DNA from: Nocardioides sp. Soil774
GTDB lineage: Bacteria; Actinomycetota; Actinomycetes; Propionibacteriales; Nocardioidaceae
Direction of reading: 5' to 3'
DNA length: 64,000 nucleotides
NCBI RefSeq assembly: GCF_001428125.1
Contig: NZ_LMSM01000007.1
Location: forward strand, 96,840-160,839
Shown here: piece after piece, positions 42,056 to 50,373 of the stretch
How positions within the stretch are numbered: the stretch's first letter is position 1
Layout: every line of letters begins with the position of its first letter
The notes under the pieces: generated by a model
Seen by the model: only the letters and a program-made list of their open reading frames with translations
Told to the model about the DNA's origin: nothing
The model's database searches: none
Made by a program: the position numbers and the translations under genes

Positions 42056-42828
42056 AGGAACTCCCTGGCGCCCCGCAACCGGGTGCGCAGCAGCGTCGCG
42101 GCCAGGCTGGAGTCGAGGCGTACGTCGACGGGGCCGGGGTCGGGAAGGTCGGACCGTCGACCGGCCCGCAGCGCGCCGGGGTCGAGGCCGTCGCGGAGGG
42201 CGACCAGCCGACCGAGCTCGAGCCGGCTCACTGCGTCGGCACCCCCCACGTGGAGGACGCCAGAGACGTCGTTGCCGGCCAGCTCGACGAGGGCCCTCGC
42301 CAGGTCACGGACGTGGACCGGGCAGCGGCGCTCGTCCTCGAACAGCGCTCCCTCGCCGCCGAGCGCCAGCGCGTGGAACAGCCGCTCGTGCTTGGACTCG
42401 CCGTCGCCGAGGATGAGCGAGGCCCGGGCGACCACCACGTCCGGCCCTGAGCCGAGGGCCGCGGCTTCTGCCTCCACCTTCGCCTCGCCGTAGGCCGACA
42501 CGGGCGCAGGCGGCACCGACTCGTCGTACGGCACCGGGCGGCCGCCGAAGACCACGTCGGAGGAGACCAGCACCAAGCGGGCGCCGGCACGTGCGGCTGC
42601 CTGCGCGACGTGCGCGGCGCCGGTCGCGGTGACGTCACGGTCGGACTGGACGTAGGCGGTGTGGACGATCGCGTCCGGCCGGTGCCGCGCGACGAGTGCC
42701 TCGACGGCGCCGCGGTCGCGCACGTCGCACTCCGCCGAACCCACGGCGGTCACCTCGTGCGCGACGGCCGCGGCCACGACGTGGCGGCCGAGGTAGCCGG
42801 TGCGGCCACCGGTGACGAGGAGGCGCAC
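42052..42828 (-). CDS. NAD(P)-dependent RmlD-like sugar-nucleotide reductase/epimerase
   Basis: This 258-residue short-chain dehydrogenase of the extended type begins with the Rossmann loop LLVTGGRTGYLG. The active-site Tyr-Lys pair is in SAYGEAKVEAE, and a Ser-rich strand LVSSDVVFGG precedes it. It resembles dTDP-4-dehydrorhamnose reductase (RmlD), but no other dTDP-rhamnose gene is nearby. Similar stand-alone proteins are common in actinobacteria. It directly follows cdsA and is coupled to the phosphatase downstream. Substrate undetermined. Confidence 0.83.
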   Translation of the reverse strand: MRLLVTGGRTGYLGRHVVAAAVAHEVTAVGSAECDVRDRGAVEALVARHRPDAIVHTAYVQSDRDVTATGAAHVAQAAARAGARLVLVSSDVVFGGRPVPYDESVPPAPVSAYGEAKVEAEAAALGSGPDVVVARASLILGDGESKHERLFHALALGGEGALFEDERRCPVHVRDLARALVELAGNDVSGVLHVGGADAVSRLELGRLVALRDGLDPGALRAGRRSDLPDPGPVDVRLDSSLAATLLRTRLRGAREFL

Positions 42829-43737
42829 CTAGAAGACGAGGTAGTAGAGCACCAGCCAGATCGGTGCGACCGTCGCGAGGAGCGAGTCGAGCCGGTCCAT
42901 CAGGCCACCGTGACCGGGGATGACGTTGCTCATGTCCTTGATCCCGAGGTCGCGCTTGATCACCGACTCGCACAGGTCGCCGAGGGTGGCCATGACGGCG
43001 GCGATGAGGCCGAGCAGGACGCCGACCCACCAGTCGCCCCCCAGGAACGAGGTGACCAGCCACGTGCCGACGGCGACCGTGGCGACCATGGAGCCGGCGA
43101 AGCCCTCCCAGGACTTCTTCGGCGAGATGACGGGCGCCATCGGGTGCTTGCCGAAGAGCACGCCGGCGACGTAGCCGCCGGTGTCGGACGCGACCGTGAT
43201 GGCGATGAAGGTGATGATGCCGCGCACCCCCTGGTCATCGGTGTCGAGGCCGAAGGCCGGGTTGTGGCCCCCCTCGGAGAGCAGGAGAGCGACGAACGAG
43301 CCGAGGAACGGGACGTAGACCAGCGTGAAGACCGCGGCGGTGGCGTTCTTGACGTAGCCCTCGACACCGCGCCGCAGCAACCACAGCATGATCACGAGCG
43401 CCGTCACCGCCGTGGCGGTCACCAGCGCCGGAGCCCCCGAGAAGTAGGCGACGACCACCATGACGACACCGCCGAGCATGAGTGGCTGCTCGGGGATGTC
43501 GATGTCCTTGGCCCCGAGGCCCTTGTGCAGCTCCCAGATCGCCACGACCACGGCCGCCGCCACGATGGCCATGAAGGCGGTCTTCCAGAACAGCAGCGAC
43601 AGCAGGATGGCGCCGACCAGCACCACCGCTGAGCCGATGGCGGTGGGGAGGTCGCGGCCGGCGCGGCCGTGGTCCTTCTTGATCGCCTCGGACGGCGGCA
43701 GGGGCGCGCCGGACGGCGGCGGCTCGGAGGTGCTCAT
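42829..43737 (-). CDS. cdsA: Phosphatidate cytidylyltransferase
   Basis: CdsA makes CDP-diacylglycerol from phosphatidate and CTP, the branch point for phospholipids. The 302-residue protein has about seven to eight hydrophobic segments and the family signature near its end, SVIKRDLGIKD followed by PGHGGLMDRLD. The N-terminal 35 residues are Pro/Ser-rich and cytoplasmic. The ATG at 43737 follows the frr stop by ten bases, in the classical frr-cdsA order. It ends directly next to the RmlD-like gene, so they may share a transcript. Confidence 0.95.
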   Translation of the reverse strand: MSTSEPPPSGAPLPPSEAIKKDHGRAGRDLPTAIGSAVVLVGAILLSLLFWKTAFMAIVAAAVVVAIWELHKGLGAKDIDIPEQPLMLGGVVMVVVAYFSGAPALVTATAVTALVIMLWLLRRGVEGYVKNATAAVFTLVYVPFLGSFVALLLSEGGHNPAFGLDTDDQGVRGIITFIAITVASDTGGYVAGVLFGKHPMAPVISPKKSWEGFAGSMVATVAVGTWLVTSFLGGDWWVGVLLGLIAAVMATLGDLCESVIKRDLGIKDMSNVIPGHGGLMDRLDSLLATVAPIWLVLYYLVF

Positions 43738-43747
43738 GGATGTGTGC

Positions 43748-44305
43748 TCAGACCTCGAGCAGCTCGGCTTCCTTGTGCTTGAGGAGCTCGTCGATCTTGT
43801 CGGTGTGGGTCTTGGTGACCGCGTCGAGGCGCTTCTCGGCACCGGTGACGTCGTCCTTGCCGACGTCACCGTCCTTCTCGAGCTTCTCCAGCGCCTGCTT
43901 GGCGGTGCGGCGCACGTTGCGCACCGACACGCGGCCGTCCTCGGCCTTGGCGCGGGCGAGCTTGATGAACTCCTTGCGGCGCTCCTCGGTGAGCTCGGGG
44001 AAGACGCAGCGCAGGACCTTGCCGTCGTTGGCCGGGTTGACGCCCAGGTCAGAGTCACGGATGGCGCGCTCGATGGCACCCATCGCGCCGATGTCGAAGG
44101 GCTGGATGAGGATGGTGCGCGCGTCCTGGGAGGAGAAGCTGGCCAGCTGCTGCAGCGGCGTCTGGGTGCCGTAGTAGTCGGCGGTGATCTTGGAGAACAT
44201 CGCGGGGTTGGCGCGTCCGGCGCGGATCGCGGCGAACTCCTCGCGGGTCGCCTCGACGGACTTGCCCATCTTGGCGTCGGCATCGTTCATGACGTCGGTG
44301 ATCAC
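43748..44305 (-). CDS. frr: Ribosome recycling factor
   Basis: RRF splits the post-termination ribosome with EF-G. The 185-residue protein has the normal length and fold, with the conserved RAGRANPAMF near residue 28 and the KLARAKAEDGRVSVRNVRR stretch in the three-helix domain. The start is the GTG at 44305, five bases after a GAGAGAG ribosome site; an ATG five codons later is possible. The gene lies between pyrH and cdsA in the conserved rpsB-tsf-pyrH-frr-cdsA order. Confidence 0.96.
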   Translation of the reverse strand: MITDVMNDADAKMGKSVEATREEFAAIRAGRANPAMFSKITADYYGTQTPLQQLASFSSQDARTILIQPFDIGAMGAIERAIRDSDLGVNPANDGKVLRCVFPELTEERRKEFIKLARAKAEDGRVSVRNVRRTAKQALEKLEKDGDVGKDDVTGAEKRLDAVTKTHTDKIDELLKHKEAELLEV

Positions 44306-44355
44306 GTGTGCTCTCTCTCGTCGTACGTCGGGGTGGTGGCGGTGCGCGGTCCCGG

Positions 44356-45072
44356 TCAGGACGCGCTGGTCACCAGCGTGCCAATCTTCTCACCCCGCAC
44401 GGCCTGCACGATCGTGCCCGGCGTGGAGAGGTTGAAGAAGACCATGTCCATCTTGTTGTCGCGCGCCAGGGCGATGCCCGTGGCGTCGGCGACCTTGAGG
44501 TCGCGCGCGAGGTACTCGTCGTAGGTCAGTCGGTCGAACATGACCGCTGCCGGGTTGGTCTTGGGATCGGAGTCGAAGACCCCGTCGACGCCCTGCTTGC
44601 CCATCAGGATGACCTCGCAGCGCGTCTCGAGCGCACGCTGGGCCGCGACCGTGTCGGTGGAGAAGAACGGCATGCCGGCGCCGGCGCCGAAGATCACGAC
44701 GCGGCCCTTCTCCATGTGCCGGATCGCGCGACGCGGGATGTAGGGCTCGGCGACCTGGCCCATCGTGATCGCGGTCTGCACGCGCGTCTCGACGCCGTGC
44801 TTCTCGATCAGGTCCTGCAGGGCCAGGCAGTTCATGACGGTGCCGAGCATGCCCATGTAGTCGGCTCGCGCACGCTCCATGCCGCGCTGCTGCAGCTCCG
44901 CGCCGCGAAAGAAGTTGCCCCCGCCCACGACGATGGCGATCTGCACCCCGGACTTGGCGACCTCGGCGATCTCGGCGGCCAGGGCGTTGATGACGTCGAG
45001 GTCCAGGCCCACCTCACCACCGCCGAACACCTCGCCGGAGAGCTTGAGCAGGACTCGGTCGTAAGCCGTCAC
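44356..45072 (-). CDS. pyrH: Uridylate kinase
   Basis: PyrH phosphorylates UMP to UDP in pyrimidine biosynthesis and forms a hexamer. The 238-residue protein begins [15 protein letters not shown] and carries the nucleotide-binding [11 protein letters not shown] and the [13 protein letters not shown] motif. The start is the GTG at 45072 with AAGGGA about six bases upstream; a longer frame lacks support. A 13-base terminator hairpin separates it from tsf, so it may have its own promoter. Confidence 0.96.
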   Translation of the reverse strand: MTAYDRVLLKLSGEVFGGGEVGLDLDVINALAAEIAEVAKSGVQIAIVVGGGNFFRGAELQQRGMERARADYMGMLGTVMNCLALQDLIEKHGVETRVQTAITMGQVAEPYIPRRAIRHMEKGRVVIFGAGAGMPFFSTDTVAAQRALETRCEVILMGKQGVDGVFDSDPKTNPAAVMFDRLTYDEYLARDLKVADATGIALARDNKMDMVFFNLSTPGTIVQAVRGEKIGTLVTSAS

Positions 45073-45182
45073 TGGGATCCCTTCGCGCGCCACGTGGTCG
45101 ACGAGAAACCTACCGGCCGCGGACCCGGCGGGTCGAACCCGCACACCCCGTCAGGCGGACCACCCGCGCCCGCGGACGCGAA

Positions 45183-45213
45183 CGGGGCCCGTACGCAGTG
45201 CGTACGGGCCCCG
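45183..45213. terminator. Terminator hairpin after tsf
   Basis: Arms 45183-45195 and 45201-45213 pair perfectly over 13 bases with a five-base loop. It starts 24 bases after the tsf stop on the minus strand and precedes pyrH. Confidence 0.85.
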
Positions 45214-45237
45214 GACGGTGCTCGGGTGGAGCGTGGC

Positions 45238-46050
45238 TCAGGCGCCGACCTCGAAGCGGGCGAACCGCTTGACGGTGGTGCCGGCGGCGTCGAGGACGGC
45301 CTTGACCGTCTTCTTCGACTCGGTGACCGACTCCTGCTCGAGCAGGACGATCTCCTTGTAGAACCCACCGAGGCGACCCTCGACGATCTTGGCGATCGCC
45401 TGCTCGGGCTTGCCCTCCTCGCGGGTCTTCTGCTCCGCGATCGAGCGCTCGGACTCCACGAGGTCGGCCGGGACCTCGTCGCGGGTGAGGTACTGGGCCT
45501 TCATGGCGGCGATCTGCATCGCGGCGGCGCGGGCGGCGGCCTCGTCACCCTCGAACTCGACCAGGACGCCCACGGCGGGCGGCAGGTCGGCGGCACGCTT
45601 GTGCATGTAGGTGACGGTGTTGCCCTCGAAGTAGGCGACCTCGCCCAGCTCGATCTTCTCGCCGATGGTGATGGCGAGGTCCTGGACGACCTCCCCGACG
45701 GTCTTGCCGTCGAGCTCGGCGGCCTTGAGGGTCTCGGTGTCGGCAGCCTTCACCGAGTCGGCGACCTCGGCGATCTGCTGCGCCTTGGCGATGAAGTCCT
45801 CGTTCTTGGCGACGAAGTCGGTCTCGCTCTTGAGCTCGACCAGCGCGTGGCCGGCGGTCGCGACGAGGCCGGCAGCGGTCTCGCGCTCGGCACCGCGGGC
45901 GGCGGCCTTGGCGGCGCCCTTGACGCGGAGCAGCTCGACGGCCTTGTCGAAGTCGCCGTCGGTCTCGGTGAGCGCCTTCTTGCAGTCCATCATCCCGGCC
46001 TGGGTCAGCTCACGGAGCTTCTTGACGTCGGCGGCGGCGAAGTTGGCCAT
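45238..46050 (-). CDS. tsf: Translation elongation factor Ts
   Basis: EF-Ts regenerates EF-Tu-GTP. The 270-residue protein has the N-terminal UBA-like domain with the signature [16 protein letters not shown]. The core dimerisation domain follows, with [11 protein letters not shown] near residue 80. A good AAGGAAGAGGG ribosome region precedes the ATG at 46050. It follows rpsB after a hairpin, and another hairpin closes it, so its expression may be set by partial termination. Confidence 0.97.
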   Translation of the reverse strand: MANFAAADVKKLRELTQAGMMDCKKALTETDGDFDKAVELLRVKGAAKAAARGAERETAAGLVATAGHALVELKSETDFVAKNEDFIAKAQQIAEVADSVKAADTETLKAAELDGKTVGEVVQDLAITIGEKIELGEVAYFEGNTVTYMHKRAADLPPAVGVLVEFEGDEAAARAAAMQIAAMKAQYLTRDEVPADLVESERSIAEQKTREEGKPEQAIAKIVEGRLGGFYKEIVLLEQESVTESKKTVKAVLDAAGTTVKRFARFEVGA

Positions 46051-46144
46051 GTGGTCCCTCTTCCTTGGGTGCGGGGGCCCGGCTCCGCGATCTGGTCAGA
46101 TCGGTGTGGGAGGCCGGGCGGCGGGTGGAGCGAGCAGCACGGGA

Positions 46145-46173
46145 GCCGGTCGCGGGCAGGGCCCGCGACCGGC
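46145..46173. terminator. Terminator or attenuator hairpin between rpsB and tsf
   Basis: A perfect 13-base stem (46145-46157 with 46161-46173) with a three-base loop lies ten bases after the rpsB stop. Its position inside the rpsB-tsf operon suggests partial termination that sets the S2:EF-Ts ratio. Confidence 0.8.
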
Positions 46174-46182
46174 GTTCCGTGA

Positions 46183-47211
46183 TCAGTCCTTCTTGTCGGC
46201 CTCGGCCTCGGCGGGGGCCTCGGTCGCAGCCTCGGCCTCGGCGGGGGCCTTGGCCTCGGCGGGGGCCTCGGCGGGCGCCTCGGTGGCGGCGTCGGCCTCG
46301 ACGGGAGCCTCGGTGGGCGCCTCGGTGGCGGCGTCAGCAGCGGCCTCGGCCTGCGGGGCCTCGGAGGAGGCACCGGTGGCCTCGGAGGCCGGGGTCTCGG
46401 CGGCGGCGTCGCCGGTGGCGGCCGCGGCCGTCTTCTCGGCGTCGCCCTCGAGGAGCTCGCGCTCCCACTCGGCGAGGGGCTCCTCGGCGCCGACGGCCTC
46501 GGCGTCGCCGGTCTTCGCACCCGAACGGGCGATGAGGCCCTCGGCGACGGCGTCGGCGACCACGCGGGTCAGCAGGCCGACCGCGCGGATCGCGTCGTCG
46601 TTGCCCGGGATCGGGAAGTCGACGTGGTCGGGGTCGCAGTTGGAGTCGAGGATGCCGATGATCGGGATCCGCAGCTTGCGCGCCTCCTCGACGGCCAGGT
46701 GCTCCTTGTTGGTGTCGACGATCCACACCGCGGAGGGGACCTTGGACATCTCGCGGATGCCGCCGAGGGTCTTCTCGAGCTTGGCGTGCTCCCGCTTCAT
46801 CTGCAGGAGCTCCTTCTTGGTGCGACCCGAGCCGGCGACGGTGTCGAAGTCGACGTCGTCGAGCTCCTTGAGGCGGTTGATCCGCTGGTGCACGGTCTGG
46901 AAGTTGGTGAGCATGCCGCCGAGCCAGCGCTGGTTGACGTAGGGCATCCCGACGCGCGTCGCCTGCTCGGCGATGGCCTCCTGGGCCTGCTTCTTGGTGC
47001 CGACGAACATGATCACGCCGCCGCGCGCGACGGTCTCCTTGACGAACGCGTAGGAGCGGTCGATGTAGGCGAGCGACTGCTGCAGGTCGATGATGTAGAT
47101 GCCGTTGCGCTCGGTCATGATGAAGCGCTTCATCTTGGGGTTCCAACGACGGGTCTGGTGACCGAAGTGGACGCCGCTCTCGAGCAGCTGGCGCATGGTG
47201 ACGACTGCCAT
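46183..47211 (-). CDS. rpsB: 30S ribosomal protein S2 with Ala/Glu-rich tail
   Basis: S2 is a late-assembling 30S protein. The first 240 residues of this 342-residue product are a standard S2, with [22 protein letters not shown] at the start region and [13 protein letters not shown] near the end. About 100 further residues form a low-complexity Ala/Glu/Thr/Pro tail with repeated EAPAEA units. Such tails occur in actinobacterial S2 proteins but this one is long. The ATG at 47211 starts the rpsB-tsf transcript; a long untranslated region precedes it. Confidence 0.96.
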   Translation of the reverse strand: MAVVTMRQLLESGVHFGHQTRRWNPKMKRFIMTERNGIYIIDLQQSLAYIDRSYAFVKETVARGGVIMFVGTKKQAQEAIAEQATRVGMPYVNQRWLGGMLTNFQTVHQRINRLKELDDVDFDTVAGSGRTKKELLQMKREHAKLEKTLGGIREMSKVPSAVWIVDTNKEHLAVEEARKLRIPIIGILDSNCDPDHVDFPIPGNDDAIRAVGLLTRVVADAVAEGLIARSGAKTGDAEAVGAEEPLAEWERELLEGDAEKTAAAATGDAAAETPASEATGASSEAPQAEAAADAATEAPTEAPVEADAATEAPAEAPAEAKAPAEAEAATEAPAEAEADKKD

Positions 47212-47660
47212 GGGTTTCTCCTGTTGTGACGGAGGCACGATCCCTCGACGACCTCTGGCCGATGTGCCCGACCTTGTGACAGGCCGGACCGGGAGCGTGC
47301 TCCTGTGGGTTTCAGTTGCTGCGCCCGACGGGTGTCGGGAGCCCTGACGCTCACACGCCGGTCCGATCCGCACCCACCCCGATGGACCTGGAGCTGGCGG
47401 GAACTGAGGGCCGACGTCCGCGGGCGGTCCGGAACCAGGGAAGCATTCCGACGCGGTCAGCGAGCGTGCGAAGTCAGTCCGGGAGGACTGCTCCCGACAT
47501 CGTAGGTCAACCCTCCGGTGCTCGGCGAATCCATGTGTGCGGCGCTCGCGGCCCCTGCTGGTGCACCGCTGGGAGTCCACAGCAGCCGGGTGGCCGCCGT
47601 CCTCCACAGGCGGCGCCCCGACCGCTCGCACCCGGGTGCGAGCGCGGTGACGATCGGTGG
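47212..47660. other. 449-base divergent gap between rpsB and the M23 peptidase gene
   Basis: This is the longest gene-free stretch in the window. It must hold the rpsB promoter and leader on the minus strand and the peptidase promoter on the plus strand. A TTGACC hexamer lies on the minus strand at 47505-47510. GACGAT stands six bases before the peptidase ATG. A small GGGAGGACT-type dyad lies near 47480-47495. No convincing coding frame is present. The rpsB leader is long enough for an S2 autoregulatory structure, but I could not fold it. Confidence 0.4.
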
Positions 47661-48239
47661 ATGCGTGCCCTCCTCGGTGTCGTCCTGCTCGTGCCGCTCC
47701 TCGCCGTCCCGGTGCCGGTCGCCGCGCTCGACAGCGACCGCTCCACCGAGGTCGTCGAAGGGGTCTGGCCGCTGGCTCCCGAGCCCGAGGTGGTGCGGGG
47801 CTTCGAGCCGCCTGCCGGCCCCTATGCACCGGGTCACCGCGGCGTCGACCTGGCCGGCGTCGCGGGCCAGCCCGTGCTCGCCGCGCTGCCCGGCACCGTC
47901 GGCTTCGCCGGCTCCATCGGAGGCAAGCCGGTGGTCACGGTGCTGCACGGCGGGCGTCGTACGACCTATGAACCCGTCGTGGCGACGGTCAGCCGTGGCC
48001 AGCAGGTGGCCGCAGGCGAGGTGCTGGGACGCCTCACCGTGCTCGACGGCCACTGCTTCCCCGCCGCCTGCCTGCACTGGGGACTGCTCGAGGGCGAGAC
48101 CTACCTCGACCCGCTGACGCTCGTCGACGCGGGGCCCGTCCGGCTGCTCCCCCTGTGGCGCGACGACCCACGCCCCACGCGTACGCCGTGGACTCCCCCG
48201 CTCGAGCAGTGGCGGCGCCCGCTCGACTGGCTCGCCTGA
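47661..48239 (+). CDS. Secreted M23-type peptidase
   Basis: This 192-residue protein has a signal peptide (about residues 1-22) and an M23 (LytM) domain. The first zinc motif is HRGVD, and the region LHWGLLEGE corresponds to the second motif. The usual HxH there reads CLH, so one zinc-side histidine is replaced by cysteine, a change often seen in small actinobacterial members next to rpsB. It may cleave peptidoglycan cross-links or serve as an inactive regulator. The ATG at 47661 has GACGAT six bases upstream, suggesting a leaderless transcript. Confidence 0.85.
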   Translation: MRALLGVVLLVPLLAVPVPVAALDSDRSTEVVEGVWPLAPEPEVVRGFEPPAGPYAPGHRGVDLAGVAGQPVLAALPGTVGFAGSIGGKPVVTVLHGGRRTTYEPVVATVSRGQQVAAGEVLGRLTVLDGHCFPAACLHWGLLEGETYLDPLTLVDAGPVRLLPLWRDDPRPTRTPWTPPLEQWRRPLDWLA

Positions 48240-48263
48240 CAGCCGGACCGACCTCGGCCGCAC

Positions 48264-49226
48264 TCAGGCGCGGGGGTGTGCCTGCTGGTAGGCCCGCCGC
48301 AGGCGGTCGGTGGTGACGTGCGTGTAGAGCTGGGTGGTGGCGAGCGAGGCGTGCCCGAGCAGCTCCTGCACGGAGCGGAGGTCGGCCCCGCCCTCGAGCA
48401 GGTGGGTGGCGGCGGTGTGGCGCAGCCCGTGGGGGCCGATGTCGGGGGCGCCGGGCACGTCGGCCACCCGCCGGTGCACCAGGGCGCGCACGGCGCGCTG
48501 GTCGATGCGCCTGCCGCGCACGCCGAGGAAGAGCGCCGGCCCGGAGCCCTCGACCCGCAGCGAGGGACGACCCGAGGCCAGCCAGCGGTCGAGCGCCCGG
48601 GCCGCTGGCGTGCCGTAGGGCACGGAGCGCTCCTTGCGCCCCTTGCCCAGCACGCGGACGAGTCGCCGCTCGCCGTCGACGTCGTCGATGTCGAGGCCGA
48701 CGAGCTCGCCGACGCGCACGCCCGTCGCGTAGAGCAGCTCGAGCATCGCCACGTCACGGATGCCGACCGGGGTGCCGTCGTCGGCCAGGTCGCTCGCGGA
48801 GCGGATCAAGGCCTCGGCCTCGTCGGCGCGCAGCACCGGCGGCAGGGTCTTGTGCCGCTTCGGGGAGCCCAGGGCCGAGCCCGGGTCGGTCGGCAGGCGA
48901 CCGGTGCGGTGCAGCCACGCGGTGAACACCCGGGCTGCCGTGGCGCGTCGCGCGATCGTCGTACGGCTGCGGCCGGTGGTCTGGAGCCGCGCCAGCCAGC
49001 TGCGCAGCGTGCGCAGGTCGAGCCCGGACATGTCGTCGATCCCGAGGCGCAGGCAGTGGTCGAGGAGGCTGGAGATGTCGCCGAGGTAGGCGCGGACGGT
49101 GTGCGGCGCGAGGTCACGCTCGGAGACGAGGTGGCGCTCGTAGTCGCCGAGCAGCCGCACCATCGGCTCGGGCAGGCCCGGCTCGTCGGCCGCCTCGCCC
49201 TGGTCACTCGCCTCGGCGTCGCTCAC
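48264..49226 (-). CDS. xerC: Tyrosine recombinase XerC
   Basis: XerC, with XerD, resolves chromosome dimers at dif during division. The 320-residue protein has the N-terminal SAM-like DNA-binding domain and the catalytic domain. The first Arg is in ATGVRVGEL, the HxxR box is HGLRHTAAT, a later His is in LLGHASLAT, and the nucleophile Tyr is in TQLYTHV. A TACGCT box six bases before the GTG at 49226 marks a leaderless start. It lies between the M23 peptidase and dprA, a frequent location. Confidence 0.93.
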   Translation of the reverse strand: MSDAEASDQGEAADEPGLPEPMVRLLGDYERHLVSERDLAPHTVRAYLGDISSLLDHCLRLGIDDMSGLDLRTLRSWLARLQTTGRSRTTIARRATAARVFTAWLHRTGRLPTDPGSALGSPKRHKTLPPVLRADEAEALIRSASDLADDGTPVGIRDVAMLELLYATGVRVGELVGLDIDDVDGERRLVRVLGKGRKERSVPYGTPAARALDRWLASGRPSLRVEGSGPALFLGVRGRRIDQRAVRALVHRRVADVPGAPDIGPHGLRHTAATHLLEGGADLRSVQELLGHASLATTQLYTHVTTDRLRRAYQQAHPRA

Positions 49227-49232
49227 CCCCGC

Positions 49233-49238
49233 AGCGTA
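49233..49238 (-). promoter_or_regulatory. Leaderless -10 box for xerC
   Basis: TACGCT on the minus strand, a six-base spacer and the GTG at 49226. Confidence 0.55.
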
Positions 49239-49254
49239 GGCGGACCGTGCCCGC

Positions 49255-50373
49255 TCACGTGTCAGGCACGAGGCGCCACCCGCCCTCCTCCAGCCGCACG
49301 AAGCGCTTGGCCTCCAGGCGCCGGAGCGCGCCCACCGTCTCGCGGACGTGCAGCGAGGACAGGTGGGCGATCGAGTCGACCTGCGCCGGCGTGCTCACCG
49401 GCACCCACTCCAGCACCTGCCGCTCGACCCGGGACAGCGCGTCGCGCGCCCGTTCCTCGCCGCGGGGCTCGACCACGAGGTGCTGGCCTGCCTGCCCGAG
49501 CAGCTCGAGGACCTCGGAGCCGTGGGTGACGACCGTGGCCCGTCCCTGGCGCAGCCAGTTGTTGACGCCCTGGGACGTGTAGCTGGTCACCGGGCCCGGG
49601 ACGCACATGACGTGGCGGCTCAGGAGCTCGGCCCATCCGGCGGTGTTGAGGGCACCGCTGCGCAGGGCTGCCTCCACCAGGACCGTGCCCCGGGTCAGCG
49701 CGGCGATGAGCCGGTTGCGCGCGAGGAAGCGGGGCCGGGTGGGCGCGGACCCGGGCGGCTGTTCGGAGACCACGGCGAGCTCGGTGGCGAGGTGGTGCAG
49801 CAGGCGCCGGTTCTGTGCCGGGTAGACCCGGTCGACCCCGCAGGCCAGCACCGCGACCGTGGCACCACCGGCGACCAGGGTGGCGTCGTGCGCCACGAAG
49901 TCGATCCCGAGGGCACCGCCGGACACCACGGGGACGCCCGACGACGCGAGGTGCTCACACAGCGTCCGCGTCATCTCGATGCCGTAGACCGACGCGGCCC
50001 GCGACCCGACCACGGCGACCGAGGAGGCGAGCGCCGTCAGCGGCATCGGCCCCTTCACCCACAGGCCCGGCGGCGTGCCGCCGAAACCTTCGAGGGTGAT
50101 GGCGTCGTCGAGGAGGTCGAGCCCGGCAGGCCACTCCGGGTCACCGGGGACGACGAAGCGGATCCCGCACCGCTCGGCCTGCTCGAGCTGGCGCACGGGA
50201 TCGACGGCCTCGAGTCGCGCGGCCAGGCCGCTGTCGGGCTTGGGCACCAGCGAGCTCTGCACCGCCTTGACCGGGCCGATCTGCCGGACGAGCTGCGAGG
50301 TCGTGCCGTCGCCGGGCTCGACCCCGCAGCTCAGCGTCACCCGGGCCAGTCGCTCGGCCTCGGGGACGCTCAC
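49255..50373 (-). CDS. dprA: DNA-processing protein DprA
   Basis: DprA loads RecA on incoming single-stranded DNA during transformation. The 372-residue protein has the Rossmann-like DprA core with VVGSRAASVYG, SGGALGIDFVAH and the basic stretch RPRFLARNRLIAAL. A C-terminal winged-helix domain follows. The GTG at 50373 overlaps the comM stop by four bases, so the two are coupled, as in many bacteria. The rest of the competence machinery is not in the window, so natural transformation cannot be inferred from this alone. Confidence 0.93.
   Translation of the reverse strand: MSVPEAERLARVTLSCGVEPGDGTTSQLVRQIGPVKAVQSSLVPKPDSGLAARLEAVDPVRQLEQAERCGIRFVVPGDPEWPAGLDLLDDAITLEGFGGTPPGLWVKGPMPLTALASSVAVVGSRAASVYGIEMTRTLCEHLASSGVPVVSGGALGIDFVAHDATLVAGGATVAVLACGVDRVYPAQNRRLLHHLATELAVVSEQPPGSAPTRPRFLARNRLIAALTRGTVLVEAALRSGALNTAGWAELLSRHVMCVPGPVTSYTSQGVNNWLRQGRATVVTHGSEVLELLGQAGQHLVVEPRGEERARDALSRVERQVLEWVPVSTPAQVDSIAHLSSLHVRETVGALRRLEAKRFVRLEEGGWRLVPDT

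Noticed and set aside
47305..47505. Short plus-strand frames in the gap upstream of the M23 gene
   Set aside because: They lack ribosome sites, leaderless boxes and recognisable composition, so they are probably chance frames.
48264..49226. Phage or mobile-element integrase
   Set aside because: The tyrosine recombinase has the XerC layout, sits beside dprA as in most actinobacteria, and has no attachment-site repeats or phage genes around it.
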